A stretch of 64,000 bases of DNA from Heterotrichella gracilis. Lineage: Eukaryota > Sar > Xanthophyceae > Tribonematales > Xanthonemataceae. The position numbers and the translations under genes are program-made. Where the stretch lies: assembly GCA_032358255.1 (NCBI GenBank), contig JAULBX010031370.1, positions 248,001 through 312,000 of the forward strand. Direction: 5' to 3'. Of the stretch, positions 1-13,293 are shown piece by piece. Below the pieces are notes generated by a model. It saw only the letters and a list, made by a program, of their open reading frames with translations. It did no database searches and was not told the DNA's origin. Numbering within the stretch: the stretch's first letter is position 1; the number at the start of each line of letters is the position of its first letter.

Positions 1-623
1 GTGGGTGGGTGGTGGAGGAGGGAACTACTTAGATATGAGCGGCATGGGGAGGGGTTGGATAGCTCACCCCAGCGCAGCGGAAGCGGGTCCTTGTTGCTGG
101 ATAGCTCAGCGCAGCACAATTCTACTGAAGGATTTTGTGGTAGGATGCAGCAGCCATGTAGCAGTGGAATATAGAGGGATTCAGGGACTTAAAGAGCTGA
201 CAGGTTCAATCCTTGCGGATCTCGTTTCGCGCATGCCCAGTATGCAAATGATGCACAAGGGCCATGCATGGAGCTCCATGCCTGCCCCGTACAATTCCTT
301 CATGCCCAACGTACCTCAAGGGACTCTGTTGCTTACAATGCACACAGTGTTTCTGGTTCGCGCTGCTCTCCAGCGACCTTTGTGTGTGCCCACTGGCGTT
401 TAGGTGGTCAGGTGGATTACCTTGAAGCGTTAAAAAATGAAGCAAACCCCAGGTTGCATGGGATACAGTACCCGAATTCCCCACCCGCATACATCTCAAA
501 GAGCACCCCTTACCACACTGTACTCGAATATTAAAACACACAGCACCACCCCTTCCTGCACAAGGGATAAGGCACAACCTGACAAACTCCTCAACTCTGA
601 TACCCCCCCCGTCCATTCTTTAC

Positions 624-2666
624 CTGTGTCAGCGGGTATCTCCAGCTCAATGAAGCCGCCATTGGTGGGGAGCGTGGGGGGGAGGGCTGCGGGGGTGCGG
701 GTGCCGGTGGCGGGCGCTTTGGCGGTGGGTGGGGTAGGCAGGGGCACCCTAATAAGGGGGAGTGGGTTGTGAGAGAAGTGCTTTGGGAGCAGGAGGTGGG
801 TGATGGAGATGCTGGCCAAGAGGGAGGCTCTTTGTACACAGAAAGTATGTATATATACTTGAGTATGACACACACCCAGCCCTCACCCTTCCACCCCTTC
901 AGCCCGCACCCTCATGGTACAGACTGCTTGGCGCTGCATGTGCTCGGCTGACTGCTGATCTGCCAGTACCGCAGAAGGCGCGAAACTACCCAACTTCCTT
1001 GCATTACTCGGGTTACGTCCCCCAGGCGGGCGTGCTGTGGCAGCACCCACTGGAGCCACTGCTGCTGGTTACCCTAAGGTATACAGCAATGATGACGCAC
1101 TCCAACCCCCCTTTCACACCTTCACCGTGCACCGTGCACCTCGCCCTTTCCCCCCGCACCATGCCATCCACCCTCCGCCCCTCCAGCACGCACCGTATTA
1201 CGTCCCCCAGTGAGGGCTGTGGCGGCAGCACCCTCTGCAGCTCAGTGAGGAACCATGCCGCGCTGCAGCCAGGTGGCAGCGCCTGGTTGGCAGGGCTGTG
1301 CAGCACGTCTGTGTACTGCAGCAGCTGGTCAACCACTGACAGAACCTGCGGGGGTGGAACAGGGGGTGGGGTGGGTGGCGGGGGCTGGCAGGGCCATTTA
1401 TCTGACAGGAGGGGTGCCTGGAGGTGGTGGTTTGTGGGATTGGGTGCAGGTGGTGGTGAGAGTGAGGGTGGCCGAGGTGGTGGGGAGATGGTGTGATGGG
1501 GGAATGGTGTGGGGGGATGGTGCGCTTCGCAGGTGTATAAAGGTCGGTGTGCTGTGCTTGAGGCTGTTGAGGAAGGAAGACGCAGCTGTTTTGGGTTATT
1601 GCGTTAACAAGCTGCTGACGCTGGGACTGGCTTGTGCAGCACTTGTTGGAAGGTGCTGTTGACAGCGGGGTTGTGCGGCACTGCTGCAGGGGGGTATGGT
1701 GTGCATACTGCGACCTGCAACTTCAGGGCCTCTCTTCTGGCCCCAGGGCTACCACCATGCAAGCCTGAGGCTCCTCCTACACAAGTTTTCCGATGGCAGA
1801 GGCTCTCCCTTCATCCTGCCACGAAGGTGCCCAGCACCACACCAACACCCTGGGTGGCTCCTTTCTGGGCCTCACCTTGTAGAAGAACGGGAACCAGGGA
1901 GCCCCGGAGATGATGCACGCCACCACAGGCCTGCGCGCTGCATCCTTGCCGGGTTGCCGTGGAGGCAGGAACCGCCTGCAAGCAGAGCAGGTTGAAAGGG
2001 CGTGGATGCAAGCCAGCCCACAATAACCCTAACAGAGCCGGGTTCCTGGTTAAACTTTCTGCAGCAGGTGTGTCAGGGGCACAAGCAAAGGAAACACAGA
2101 GGCAGAAACTTACCTGCATATGCCTTGCAGCCTGCTCCCATCCCCTCCTGTCAGCGTGAAAGTGTACTCCTGCACCCCAACACAAGCCTGCCAGTCAGCT
2201 GCAAGGCTCAACAGCCATCACTTAGCAAGCATCTGGATGAATGCAATGTGCTTGTGCTTCTGAGTTGTGTGCAACCGTGGGCTAGCATACAAGTTGCAAT
2301 CGGTGCAATTGGGGGTGCTGGTCCCAGCAAAACCCTGCCCACAAAGGAGCAACACCTGTGCAGCCCAAAGCAATCTCGGTACAACCGGTTCCCCCTTTCT
2401 GCCCTCAGTGACTATTCACTGTGTGAAAGCATGCTGTAAGTTTTCACCTCTGCGCTCATAAACTCCTTGGGCTTTATCGACTTGGCGCCGGAAGGAAAGC
2501 AAAAGTCGCCCAGGTTATCCACAGCCACGGTGACATGCTTGTTCCGGGACTGGGACTGGGGGGGCTCGAACTTGCAGAAGATCTTGACCTTGTCGGGCTG
2601 GTCTGGGGCTATGTGGGCGATGAAAAAGCTCTGAATCATCGTGGCTGCTGGGCCGGCAGAATCCAT
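624..2666 (-). CDS. DENN-domain protein (DENND1/2-like Rab GEF), 5' part only
   Basis: DENN proteins are exchange factors that activate Rab GTPases in membrane traffic. Exons read on the minus strand: 2666-2448 (start; an internal Met codon at 2639 is an alternative), 2169-2114, 1975-1876, 1345 to about 1202, and probably 686-624. The first exons give a uDENN pattern: FCFPSG, then EYTFTLTGGDGSRL, then VVACIISGAPWFPFFYK, the usual uDENN-to-cDENN transition, followed by a helical stretch (VLSVVDQLLQ) and later GGFIELEIPAD. Phases match for the first four exons. The fourth donor and its link to the 624-686 exon do not fit in phase, so an exon is missing from this model. The cDENN core and dDENN part would lie beyond the left edge. 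A degraded second copy of the exon-4 tail lies at about 1010-1070. The family is clear; the subfamily (DENND1/2 rather than SCD1 or AVL9) is inferred from spacing. Confidence 0.72.
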
Positions 2667-3493
2667 GGGGTGGTTTCACACCACAAGGGGAGCGGAGCTG
2701 TTGAAACAGCACTCAGCCGTTGGGCTCACATAGCCGCTGGTTGTGCCAGCACCAAATGGCTGCCCACCTCTATAACCCCGAGCCGCGCTTTATGGGCAGG
2801 TCTATTACAACCCAAGTGCGCAGTACAGGCGAGGTTGAGGGCAACCAGAAGCTTCTGTACGAGGAGTTGCGCTGTAATTCTCGAGAGTGAGCCCTGGGGG
2901 ATCCGTGGAGTGCGCGGGCGGTTGATCCTTTGTCCAAGATGAGCGTTTGCGTGCGTTTAACGTTTTGCCTACCGGGCGTGGGCTGTACCGGGTTTGCGCC
3001 TTGTGGGCAGTGGCTTTGGCTTTCCGTTCTCGGTGGTGGAGGAGGTATCTTTGTGCCTTGCTGCAATATTCCCGCGGAAAGGCGCGCCTGACGTCAGAAA
3101 CTCGATTGCCTATCGCCACGTGTCAGCAAGAGGAGAGCATCAGCCTGGATTGTTGCGTCATGCATGCGTCACATGGACCCCATTGCAAGGGTTTGGCAGA
3201 AAACCCTTGAACAAGGGGGAGATGTCATCATGATGCAATTTCTGCCTTCAGCTTCGTACATTTCGTAAGCAATCACATGGCCACCCTCCACGCCACTCAC
3301 GTGCAGCGTTAACACCCAAGCAGTGAACGCTGTGCAGTAAACAACGTTCACCTCTGCCATTCAATTGGGTTAGACGGTCCTTCATGCGTGCCTGTAAGCG
3401 CAGAGCCTGAAGGGCCAAACATCGCTCTCCCAGAGCTCACAGGGCGCTTGGAGTGGGATCGCCTCGGCCAGCGATCTGACCCATCCTGCAACG
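2667..3493. other. Divergent intergenic region, DENN gene / amine oxidase
   Basis: About 0.8 kb separates the starts of two divergent genes and presumably carries both promoters. No convincing TATA box or known motif was seen. A short inverted repeat (CAAGGGTTT ... AAAACCCTTG, about 3186-3209) could fold into a small hairpin. Confidence 0.5.
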
Positions 3494-6400
3494 ATGCCGT
3501 CCAACCGGAGCTCTGCTTTGTTCTTTGTGTGCTTCCTGGCGATATGCAGCTTGCAGATTGGGGTGCAAGGTGCGATGCATGTATATGCACTCGTTGGGAG
3601 AGTGCTCGCCACACAACTCTGCACAGACGCTTAACCAAACACCAGATGCCTGGCTGTTGCCCAGGTCAAGTGGGAATATATGACTGTTTTGTTGCCCACA
3701 AGTGCTTAAAGATGTTTGTGACTTGGGCGAGTCTGCGCGTAGATGCGTATCAGAGCACTTCAAAACGTGGGCACCCATGCCATACGACTATGACGCACTG
3801 GTTGAATGTTCACGCAACTCGTGTTCACATGACCTTCAGCAGGGAAGGCCGCAGCAGGGTCGGCGAGAAAGCTGGCTACTGCCGACGCGGGTACTGCGCA
3901 AGAGCGTTTGAAACTAGCAGCAGAGTGTGCCGTCATGGCACCCGAAAACCTGGTGTCTGAGCTACCAAAGTCGTCCATATTTGACGAGCTCTCCCTCCCG
4001 GAGGTGTATGAGGTGTTCTGTGTGATGGTGCGTCGTATTCTGCCTTTCAGGGCCTGTCATTAGTAGCGCTCGTTTCTGACATCCAGCGTGCCATGGCCAC
4101 CCTGACAAACATGCCGTGCTGTCCATCCCCAGGTGAAAGAGTACGGTTTCATCTTCCCTGCGGGCATCCCTGCTTCTGCTAACGCGCCCTGTGTGCTGGT
4201 GAGTACCTTACTGTAGCCAGAGCTAAGGCTATCACCATGGCCAGCACTAAAACCCTAAGGCACCAGCTGTAACCCTAAGGGTTGTAAACAGCCTCCAGAA
4301 TCCCACGCACCAGCCCTCCCTGTGAGCCTAAGCAGGTGGCTGGCACAGCAGTTGCTTGCTTATCCAAGTCATGCCTATACAGCTCAGCCACTTAACAACA
4401 AGAACGTGACACAAATGCTATCCCTGTGCACATGTACCCGACCTCCCCTGCCATTTTTACCCATGACCTTGAATCGCCCTTTTCCCCCTTGCAGGAGCCA
4501 ACCAGTGTGACCACACTGGACAACTACATGTACCGCGCAGAGCTCATCCCAGTGCCCAAAGCAGACGCGCTGGCCTATTTGGATGGCGACGCACCCGCGC
4601 CCGCCCGCTACGCCAAGGTCATTGTGTTCAGGGGAGCCGCCTCTCCCAGGGATGTCATGGAGTACAAGGTGGGGACCCTTGAAGATACCCAGCTTATAAA
4701 TCCACATTATTCACTCAGTGATTCGGCCCCTGGCGCACATGCAGTGAGCAATGGAAGCCCTAAGCATGCCGTAAAATCCTGACATTGAAATTTAGCCTCG
4801 CCACAATATCCAGTGCCCCAAGTGCTGTCTGCTGGCAACAAAGCCTCACAATCTGAAAGGGTTGATATATGATCGGCTAGGTGCCAGGACCTTTGCCTAC
4901 ACCTGAAAACCTACTGCTCGATGGTGGATATGTTCCCGCTTCTTGCAATACAGTGAGTGGATTTGATTGTCAGCCTTGGCATCCAGTGCGCCACGGTATT
5001 TCATCCCCTACACCATGCAGGTTGGGCCCCTTCCCCTGTCTTCCGAGGAGTATGAGATTGTTACGCTGCTGGATGACGGGGAGGTCAGCTACAACAGGCG
5101 GCCGGAGGATGCATATGAGTGGGGCTGGCAGGTGCGAATGTACCCGGTCACCACAAGAGAACTGCAGGATTTTGGTTCTCGGCCTACGCAGTATGTTATT
5201 CATCTACTGCACATATATTTTATTGTTGGTTTTTACTACCTCTTTCTGCAGTACATAGCAAAACTGCAAAAGTCTGCTTGACGACATCAACAGATAATGT
5301 TCTCATGTTTTGTAAAATAATCAACTTGGGAGGGCGCCCGTTGTGTGAAGCCAGCATGACCTTGTGTTGAACCCAAAAACTGCAGTCATCAAGTCATGTG
5401 CATTCACTTAGCCATGCGCAGTCATGTTGGCACCTGTGCATGCTGAGCTGGTAAAATCATGCCCTGGGCTGTGCAATTTTCGGGTGGTTGGCCAGTGCGC
5501 ATAAAACCACTACCCTGGGGTGTGGCCTGAACGCCTCCTGGCTGTGCAGTTTGTCCCCATCACCAAGACATCCAAGATGCTCAAGCAGATCTTCCTCAAC
5601 ATGACAGGTGAGCGCAAACTGGAACCCTAAGCAGTCGTGATGCCATCCAGTCGTACCAGGCGTGATCATGCGACCAACCCATAGTACGATTGCGTAGTGA
5701 AATTAGCTAGGACCAAAGGTGCCACATACGCAGACTGATGACATGCACAGATTGACATGGTCTTGCACTGCAGTGGGCACAGCCCTTGTTCCTGTGTATA
5801 GAAAGGTGGCAAGCAGATGCAGTAGTTCTGCCACCTTCCTTGACGTGTTGTTTCAACCGTTGATTGGGTGTGCGATGTCTTGTGACGGGTGGGTTGACTG
5901 GGCTATACTCCTTGTCAGGTTGCTTGGCTGCGATACGTCAAATGCTGTAATGAATCACTGCAGGTGATTGACTGTCGACTGTGCCCTTTTTTGTGATGGT
6001 TATATGTGGCCCTGCAGGTGGCAAGTATTGCTACGGTAACGACACAGAGCCTGATGAGAACGGGATCATGTGCGAGTATGAGCACTTCTTCACCATGAGC
6101 GGGCCTTCCCTGCTGGAAAAGGATGGAGTAAACAGGTGGGGCAATAGATACATTGTCATGTGTTGAGTACCAGAGGAGAGTATTTCCAACCCTAATGAAT
6201 TGTCAGTCTTGTGCAAAACTGACTGTTAATTTGGCTGTATTGCTGGAAAATATGTAACTAGTTCAAGAACCAACTATTGAACGTTGCAGGGTGCACATCC
6301 TGGCGAATCATTTTGTGCCTCAGGGCCTGGGAGGGTACGAGATGGACCTGCATGCGCTCCCCCTGTTCTACAAGATCAACGCCACCTCAACCGACATCAA

Positions 6401-9400
6401 TGAGTGGTACACCTTTGCCTTTGAGTACTGCCATCAGGTGAGCCCACCCATCATGCGCATGGACCTGCTGTTCATTACTTTACTTAACATGCGCCCTTGC
6501 AACTCACTGGACAAACAGTCATCCTTGCAAAGCTTGCGCTACCTAAATGCTCTTGATATGTCAGACCGTATACTGGCAGTTTCATGAATGCAATTGTTTG
6601 CATTTAAATTTTTCCTTAGCCCAACCTATTGGCTGGGCTATGAGCGTACAATCATACGAAAAACCTAAGGCTTCTCCCACCCCACCGACGGCAGCTAACC
6701 ACGCTCCACCACACACCACCCACACCCTCACACCATATCCCACCCCACCCCTGCAGTATTTTGACACAGCAGAGGACCTCCTAGCTGCCTGGGAGGCTGG
6801 CACCGTCAACCCATGCACCGCCAATGAGTTTGGCAACCCAGACTATAATGGGGACTGGGCCAGGACGGACGTACTGCCCCCTGCCCGCAAGGACAGCCTC
6901 AAGCCCGGCCCCCACATGTTCATGCCGGAAGGGAACAGGTTCAGGTTGGAGGGGACTGGGTCGCAGACGGGCAGGCGTTTCAGGTGGGTGGTACGGTGGA
7001 CTGGGATGAAATGAAATCAACTATTTTAGATGAAAATAATGGAATGGGTTCAGGCTGGGGGAGACTGGCTCGGAGACGGCAGGGATTAAAAATAACCGAC
7101 AATTGATATTTTTTCTGTATATTATTGTAGATTGTCTGTGTATGAATAGCAGAGAGTTATTGATGCAGACCTAAACAGAAGAACAGAACATGGATGTGAG
7201 TCCAGCGCAGTTGCTGCAATGCATGTTGCCCTGCCGCCCATTTTCCCCTCCCCTCCCCTCACCCCCCTCGTCCTCCCCTTGCAGCTGGATGGGGTGGGAG
7301 GGCCACATGTCCCTCAACGCCATGACCGGCCTGCGCATGTTTGACCTCACGTTCGAGGGCCAACGGATCGTGTACGAGCTGTCGCTGCAGGAGCAATACG
7401 TGGCCTACTCGGGTTACAGTGGCAGGGGGGCGGTGTACTATTATGACTCCCACTATGGCATTGGCACGTGGACACAGCCGCTGAGGTGGGTGTGGGGAAA
7501 CCCTAAACCCTAATTAATACTGGGAGCATTGCACTGGGAGGATTGTCCCTGATATTGGGTTGCAGTGCGGCAGCGCTGCATGCGATGCTGGCCAATAGGC
7601 GTTGGTGTGTCTACCATGCTGTGCTTGTGGTGGGCTCTGGCCAACCTGGTTTGTGTCAGGCTGGTGCAGAAACAAAGTAACCCCTTTTTTTGGTGCATTA
7701 ATCAGGCTGGTGCAAGAAATAAAGTAACCCCTTTTTTTGGCGCATTAATTAAATGTTATTTGCCTACCTTTGTCGTGCACTACTTTCACTGAGGGGTTGT
7801 GATTCTGGACAAGTCAATAAGTATTAATGCTACACCAGTGCAGGGATACGGTGAATGCCTCGTAAAGGTAGTAATGCTTCCTTTTTTTTATCTGTGCGCA
7901 GGAAGGGCATTGACTGCCCCGAGACTGCGCAGTATGTTGACATTGTGGTGAACGACTTCATGGGGGGATACGCGCTGAGGCGTAACGCAATCTGCATCTT
8001 TGAGGATGACCTGGCAACAACCACATGGAGGTGAAAGAAGCATAATATTCATCTGTGGATGGTAATTTCATCCAATCTGATCCAACACATATTAAAATTC
8101 CCCAGGCAAATTCCACACAATGACACATACATCATGTTTGCCCCTTTGCAGCAAATTCACATCCCTGCATCCACAATCCACAAGAGCCGCGCACACAACA
8201 ATAGTGAATCAATCAATACACAATGGTTATGTTTCCCTCCCCGCTGGAACCCTTAATAATCAACCTACTACATTTTCCCTCCCCGTTGCAGGCACACCCA
8301 CATCCCCGCATCCCCCTTCCACAAGGGCCGCCCGCACAACGACGGTGCCAGGGAGACTGACCTGGTGGTGCGCAGCGTGGCGCCTGTGGGCAACTACGAC
8401 TACGTGTATGACATCAGGTTCAAGCTGGATGCGTCGGTGGAGGTCAAGGTGTCCATGGCGGGCTACATGACAGCGGCCTACTACGATCCAAGTATGTATA
8501 TGGTTCACGGTTTAGGGTTTAGGGTGCAAGATTTGCCCTAGCACCATCAGCCATGTCCTGCAGCATAACATATGCCACAGATATGTATACATCATTCCAT
8601 GGCCCTTGCCACCTACACCCCCTGCCCCAGTTGATATGCAAGGTGTTGCCTGTATAGTGTACTCCACTCAATTACGCATGCATCATGGGATAATATCCAC
8701 TGGCATACATTATGCCATGGCAACGTATCTCTTTCCATTCCTAATTCGCTGTGGTGGGAGTCCCTTCGATATTTGCAATTTTAAATCAATTCAAAACAAA
8801 TTTGAACAACGCCTTTCTTTGCAGAGGGCACCACCTGGAAGGACACCCCCTACGGCACCCGCGTCCACAAGTACACCCTGGCCAACCTGCACGACCACCT
8901 GGCGGTGTGGAAGGTGGACCTGGACATCCTGGGCACAAACAACACCCTGGTGGCGCATTCAGTGCACTCCGGCACCTTTGAAGACGCGGGGCTGCCCACA
9001 CCCAAGTGGGCCGAGCCCCCCTTCACCTACAAGTACATCAAGAGCAGGACCATTGAGGAGGAGGTCAGGTTGAAGCTGAACGGGTCAGCGCCCAGCGTGT
9101 GGCAGTTTGTGAGCAACGAGGTGAACGCGGTGGGGCTGCCACGTGGCTATGCTATTGTCCACGGCTCCACCACCCAGCAGCTGATGCCCAATGACCACCC
9201 GTATGTCAAGTGAGTGATGAGGAATGCTCTTGCATCATCCCAGCGAACTGGGGGCATATGTAAAGATTGGGTCCATTGCAATATGCTTTCTTGGTATGCA
9301 TGGAGTGCGCATACATCCCACCCCGAGAGCATTTTGCTGGACTGGAGTGTGCAGTCAGAGGGCGCAATGCGTTGTCTGTCCTCCCATCATATCCATGGTT

Positions 9401-10128
9401 ACGTGCGCCTGATCAATAATGCTACCCTCACATGGGTTTGGGCTTATTAGGACTTTGAGCATGCATACCTGGCTTCACTGCTACCTTCCGTGTGTCCCCA
9501 CTCCCAGGGCAATGGCGTGGAGCAAAGCTCACATGACGGTGACCAAGAGGAAGGACGAGGAGAACCGCTGCCACAACTCCATCTACTCCTTCCACTCCAC
9601 CATGACCCCATACTACAGCTTTGATGAGGCAGTGAACGATGAGAACATTGTGGGAGAAGACTTGGTGGCCTGGGTGACCATGGGGGCACAGCACATTCCT
9701 CGTTCTGAGGTAGGAACACCACAGTGGCGTTCATGAACATTCAGCATGTGCCCTTGCCTAAACCAAATATCTCATCGATAGCATGATAGCCTCTGATGAC
9801 CAACAACCTTGTCGTATTTGCATGTGCAAAGAAAGTTGTGACTTTACATCAACAAATTCAACTTCTTTGTGATGTACTCAAATTGATGGTGACGCAGGAT
9901 GTTCCTCTCATCTCCAACTTTGGCACCTCTTTCCACATCAAGCCCTGGAACTACTTTGATGGCCTCAAGTCAATGGACATCTATGACAATGGCAACAACC
10001 AGAACTACAAGACATGCATCCCCAAGGTCGGATCAGCCTTTGATTACAGCTGGAGCACTTCAACACCTGTTGGGGATTATTCAGATTCCAAAGATGCCTT
10101 TGTCAGCCTGAAGTCCAAAGGGAAGTAG
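3494..10128 (+). CDS. Secreted copper amine oxidase, animal AOC-type
   Basis: Oxidises primary amines to aldehydes with release of H2O2 and NH3, using copper and a self-made topaquinone (TPQ). Fifteen exons join in phase to about 836 aa: 3494-3569, 3843-4027, 4133-4198, 4495-4668, 5021-5131, 5550-5607, 6018-6135, 6290-6437, 6757-6983, 7285-7485, 7902-8030, 8292-8491, 8825-9209, 9508-9709, 9898-10128. Exon 1 encodes a signal peptide (MPSNRSSALFFVCFLAICSL), so the enzyme should be secreted or vesicular. The TPQ motif NYDY is present (precursor Tyr codon 8395-8397). The copper His pair HDH is at 8890-8898, the third His at 9692-9694 (AQHIPRSED) and the catalytic Asp at 7445-7447 (YYYDSHYG). Phrases such as VGPLP, LVVRSVAPVGNYDYVYD and GEDLVAWVT match vertebrate AOC/VAP-1 more than plant or fungal enzymes. 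All catalytic residues are intact, so the gene looks functional. Confidence 0.93.
7657..7749. repeat. Tandem 46/47-bp duplication in amine oxidase intron
   Basis: Two adjacent copies (7657-7702 and 7703-7749) begin CAGGCTGGTGCA, contain AAAGTAACCCCTTTTTTTGG and end GCATTAAT. They differ at a few bases. Unlike most repeats here, they do not derive from an exon edge. They lie in the intron between the exons ending at 7485 and starting at 7902. Confidence 0.9.
8141..8206 (+). repeat. Decayed copy of amine oxidase exon 12 5' edge
   Basis: The intron sequence CCTTTGCAG followed by TTCACATCCCTGCATCC and CACAAGAGCCGCGCACACAAC mirrors the true acceptor and first codons at 8282-8340 (GTTGCAG, then CCACATCCCCGCATCC, CACAAGGGCCGCCCGCACAAC). 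It lies about 140 bp upstream and keeps an AG acceptor at 8150-8151, but it has diverged and its frame is not used. Confidence 0.8.
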
Positions 10129-11470
10129 CATGTTGGATCTGCTGCTCGCCCATGGATCCGACCTACTGAGTAGCGCCAGGCATGTAAAATAGGAGTTGCA
10201 GTGTGCATTGGGTAAATTGCAATTGCTGCTGGTCACTGACAGGGGTACATTGCAACATTTGCAATTGGTACCTGGTTGACGTCGTGCATTCCAAAGTGGT
10301 TGCAAATAATTGACATGGAATTATTGTCTATGCTGTTTTTTGAGGTATTTGCAAACACATTACTGCAGGGGATTGCTATCCTAGATTGACCCAACAGCGA
10401 TCGACCTAATTGCAGGTATAATTTGCCATTTCATATTATTATAATGAAGCCTTAGCTAGTAGCATACTAAGAGGTTTATACTGGGAAATTGGAAGGACAG
10501 GTTTTAACTCTGCAGTCCATTTGGGTCAGTTAGCAATTATTGCAGATAATTATTCTGTGATATTGTGTGTGTATGCGCTGCATGGAAGCCCCTGTGTACT
10601 ATGTGATTAATTGCTCTGCTACTTTTAGGTACATGCGGCTCCCGCAGTTAACGAGTAAATTATTCAATAAGTAGCAGTGCCTTCCTGAGGGACTGGATCG
10701 CATTGTTTCAAACAGTGTTGCTGTACGTACCGCCACTCGGTATACCACATTGAAAATTTAAAGACAATATATGGCGTGAATGTTAGACTTGGTAGTACCT
10801 TCCGGGAGCCTGCGGCTTGCTGTAACAGTTGGTCGAACGTATGTCAACCAGCATGATGCCAGAGGCTAGCCAGCTGCCAGTGAGGTCTTCCAAGGCATAA
10901 ATATCCTACCGTGGTTCCCAACGATGAACTTTGTGAACTTGCTGTATGCAAAGAAGGCAGCTGCAGCATGTCAATGACACCAATTTCAAATTAATAATTA
11001 TCAAATTGAATCTTACAACGTATTGATGTCTCATGTGTTGACTGATGTACTTTCAACTGCTGTGCACACTCAGCCAATGACTGCATAATAACCAGCAGTA
11101 CCATCCCATGCAGGCGCCCAAATTAAATTTCAATGTCATCAACAATTGCTGACTGCAAAGTTATTGCAAGTTGCCCAACAAAACACTGGCGGTCTGAGTC
11201 TGTATTCACGTACATAGCCAATTGCATTGCCCGAGGTTGCAAGTGCTGCAGTACAGATTTCCAACCTCGTAACTCCAACTAGAAATTGGTCAAATTGCCA
11301 ACCGCACTTAAACAAGCAGTGCCTGTAATTGCCTAATGTCTCAATGTCTGACCATTGATGCTGCCAATGGAATCCCAACGTCCCAACCCGTGCAGGGCCG
11401 CACGACACCAGAAATCCAGAAATAGCACAAACTGATAGGCACCTAAATTTGCAACCATGCAAAAATCCTT
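10129..11470. other. Convergent intergenic region downstream of amine oxidase
   Basis: About 1.3 kb between two convergent genes. It is AT-richer than the exons, with many short GCAATTG-like words. A TGTAA word at 10183-10187, 55 nt after the amine oxidase stop, fits the polyadenylation signal usual in green algae. No gene was recognised. Confidence 0.45.
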
Positions 11471-13293
11471 TCAAAGCACATGCTGGCCCCCTTGGAACCA
11501 AAACGGGTCCGCCACCTCACTGCCGCCCTCGTCGCACAGCACCACCGTGCGCATCTCGCAGTTCTCAAACCACCGGTGCAGGTGGCCCTGCACCGTCGTG
11601 GACATCTGGTGCCCAAAGTTGGTCAGCATGAAGTGCAGGAACGAGGAGTGGGTCACCACTGCAATGTGCCTCTCGGGCCTCGCCATGAGGAGCTGCATGA
11701 AGGCGAGGCCCCTGTCTCGGATCTGCTCCTTGGTCTCCCGCTCGTCCGCCTTCCACAGCACATCCTCATCCGTCTCGATCAGGGAGAAGTCCACCCCAGG
11801 ATAGGATTTGCTGACCTTGCTGATGATACTGCGCTTGTCGCACGGGTGCTGGCCAAGGTGCTCTCGGCAGCCCTGCAATGCACAACATTCAAACAGTGTC
11901 AGCAGACAGATAGGTGGCCACCTGAAGGACATGCTTGCATGAATATTGAGCCCTTTGCAGCAGTGGTGGATGATTTAAATTTAAATTGTTCGTGTGGTGC
12001 TGCCCGGCTGCGCACTTGCACCATTGCTCCATCCTAATCCAAGTACGAGTCCAATCTGTGCATCAGAAAGGGCATATGCTGTGGATCTAGATCTTCTTCT
12101 TACCTCAATTGCAACAAATGGTGGGCAGTTGCTGGAGGACACAGCCCCATGACCGATCCTCTTCCCCTGCATGAGAATTCCCAATCAATCAGATGAAGCA
12201 ACCCAAATCCATGGTACCCAGTGTGCACACTTGGGTCGGTGCGGCATGCTTGGATCACCGTACACCATGGAACCTGAAGACACGTTGGCATAGGGTTCTG
12301 GAGCCAGATCTTAGGGTTAATGGCGTACCGGCAGCTCTGTCTGTTCCACCATGAGGGGAGTGCCTGTGCTGCTGGCATCCCAGGCGGCCCCTCCAAATGC
12401 ACCGACTGCAGTCTCCAGTGTGCGCATCAGTGGGGAGACAATGACCACGTCGACTTGGAGTGGCTGCTTGAGCTGATGCACGTGAGCCTTCAGCGCTTCA
12501 GCCTGTCGAATAATACAAAAACAAAATAAAAAGAAAGTAATAACATGGTACATTTTTTGAAACACTTCCATACCTGCAATATACTGTGCTGGTATGTGTT
12601 GGTACAGGGTGCCAAGGCATGGACCGGATGGCACAGCTTGTGTAGAGTTGAATGCTGATCTGGCTGCCGCAACGCTTGTCAGTACTCTGCCAGCTTGCCC
12701 AAGTTTGGAACCTGCTGCAACCCTGCACGGACCTGTTTCCAGCCAGAAGTGGTCAGGTGCGCATCCTCGAACTCGTAGCTTAGGTATTGGGCGTGGTCCA
12801 GGTGGCCGGCAACGTTGTGGAAGCCTTCTCCATGCCTGACAAAGTGGATTACCTGTAAACAATATTGAGAATATTTTTGAAAGGTGCGATCTATGAGTCT
12901 GTACTGCATAACAACATTGTGATGCAGAGGCATAACACATATATTTTTGTTTATCAAAGTCCCTGGGCATTCCATGGAGTATCTGCTTGCAACAGGGAAC
13001 ATTTGTGCACCAATATGCATGCATATATAGCTTGATTTCAAAATATCCCTCGGTTCATAGTCCAAAACACACTGACAACACGGAAGTATCTTGTCTTGAA
13101 TTCACTGCACTCCTGCTGCTGCTGCTGACCCTTCAGCTTGCCTAACAGGGCGTACCTTGGTGTGACGATATGGCATGGCGTACAGACGGGGTTTGTACGC
13201 CTCTTGCATAGACCCGTCCGAGTGCACATGGAGTATTGCCGCAGACCCATTTTCCTGTGCCTTCTCCTCCACCGCTTGCGGCATATTGCTCAC
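11471..13293 (-). CDS. Histidine phosphatase (plant phosphoglycerate-mutase-like protein)
   Basis: Member of the histidine phosphatase superfamily, branch 1, resembling the plant PGM-like proteins (Arabidopsis At5g64460 type). These are thought to act as phosphatases, and their substrate is not settled. Five exons join in phase to 298 aa: 13293-13156 (a second Met is at 13284), 12852-12733, 12502-12329, 12166-12104, 11872-11471. The catalytic RHG motif is in FVRHGEGFHN, the next core motif is VSPLMRTLETA, and the second catalytic His is in VVTHSSFLH. ETDEDVLWK and CREHLGQHPCDKR are hallmarks of the plant-type group. No clear targeting peptide is present, so it is probably cytosolic. All key residues are present. 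Confidence 0.92.

Noticed and set aside
206-616. Minus-strand 136-aa open frame at the left edge
   Set aside because: It overlaps the DENN gene region but shows no DENN motifs and random-looking composition, so it is probably non-coding intron.
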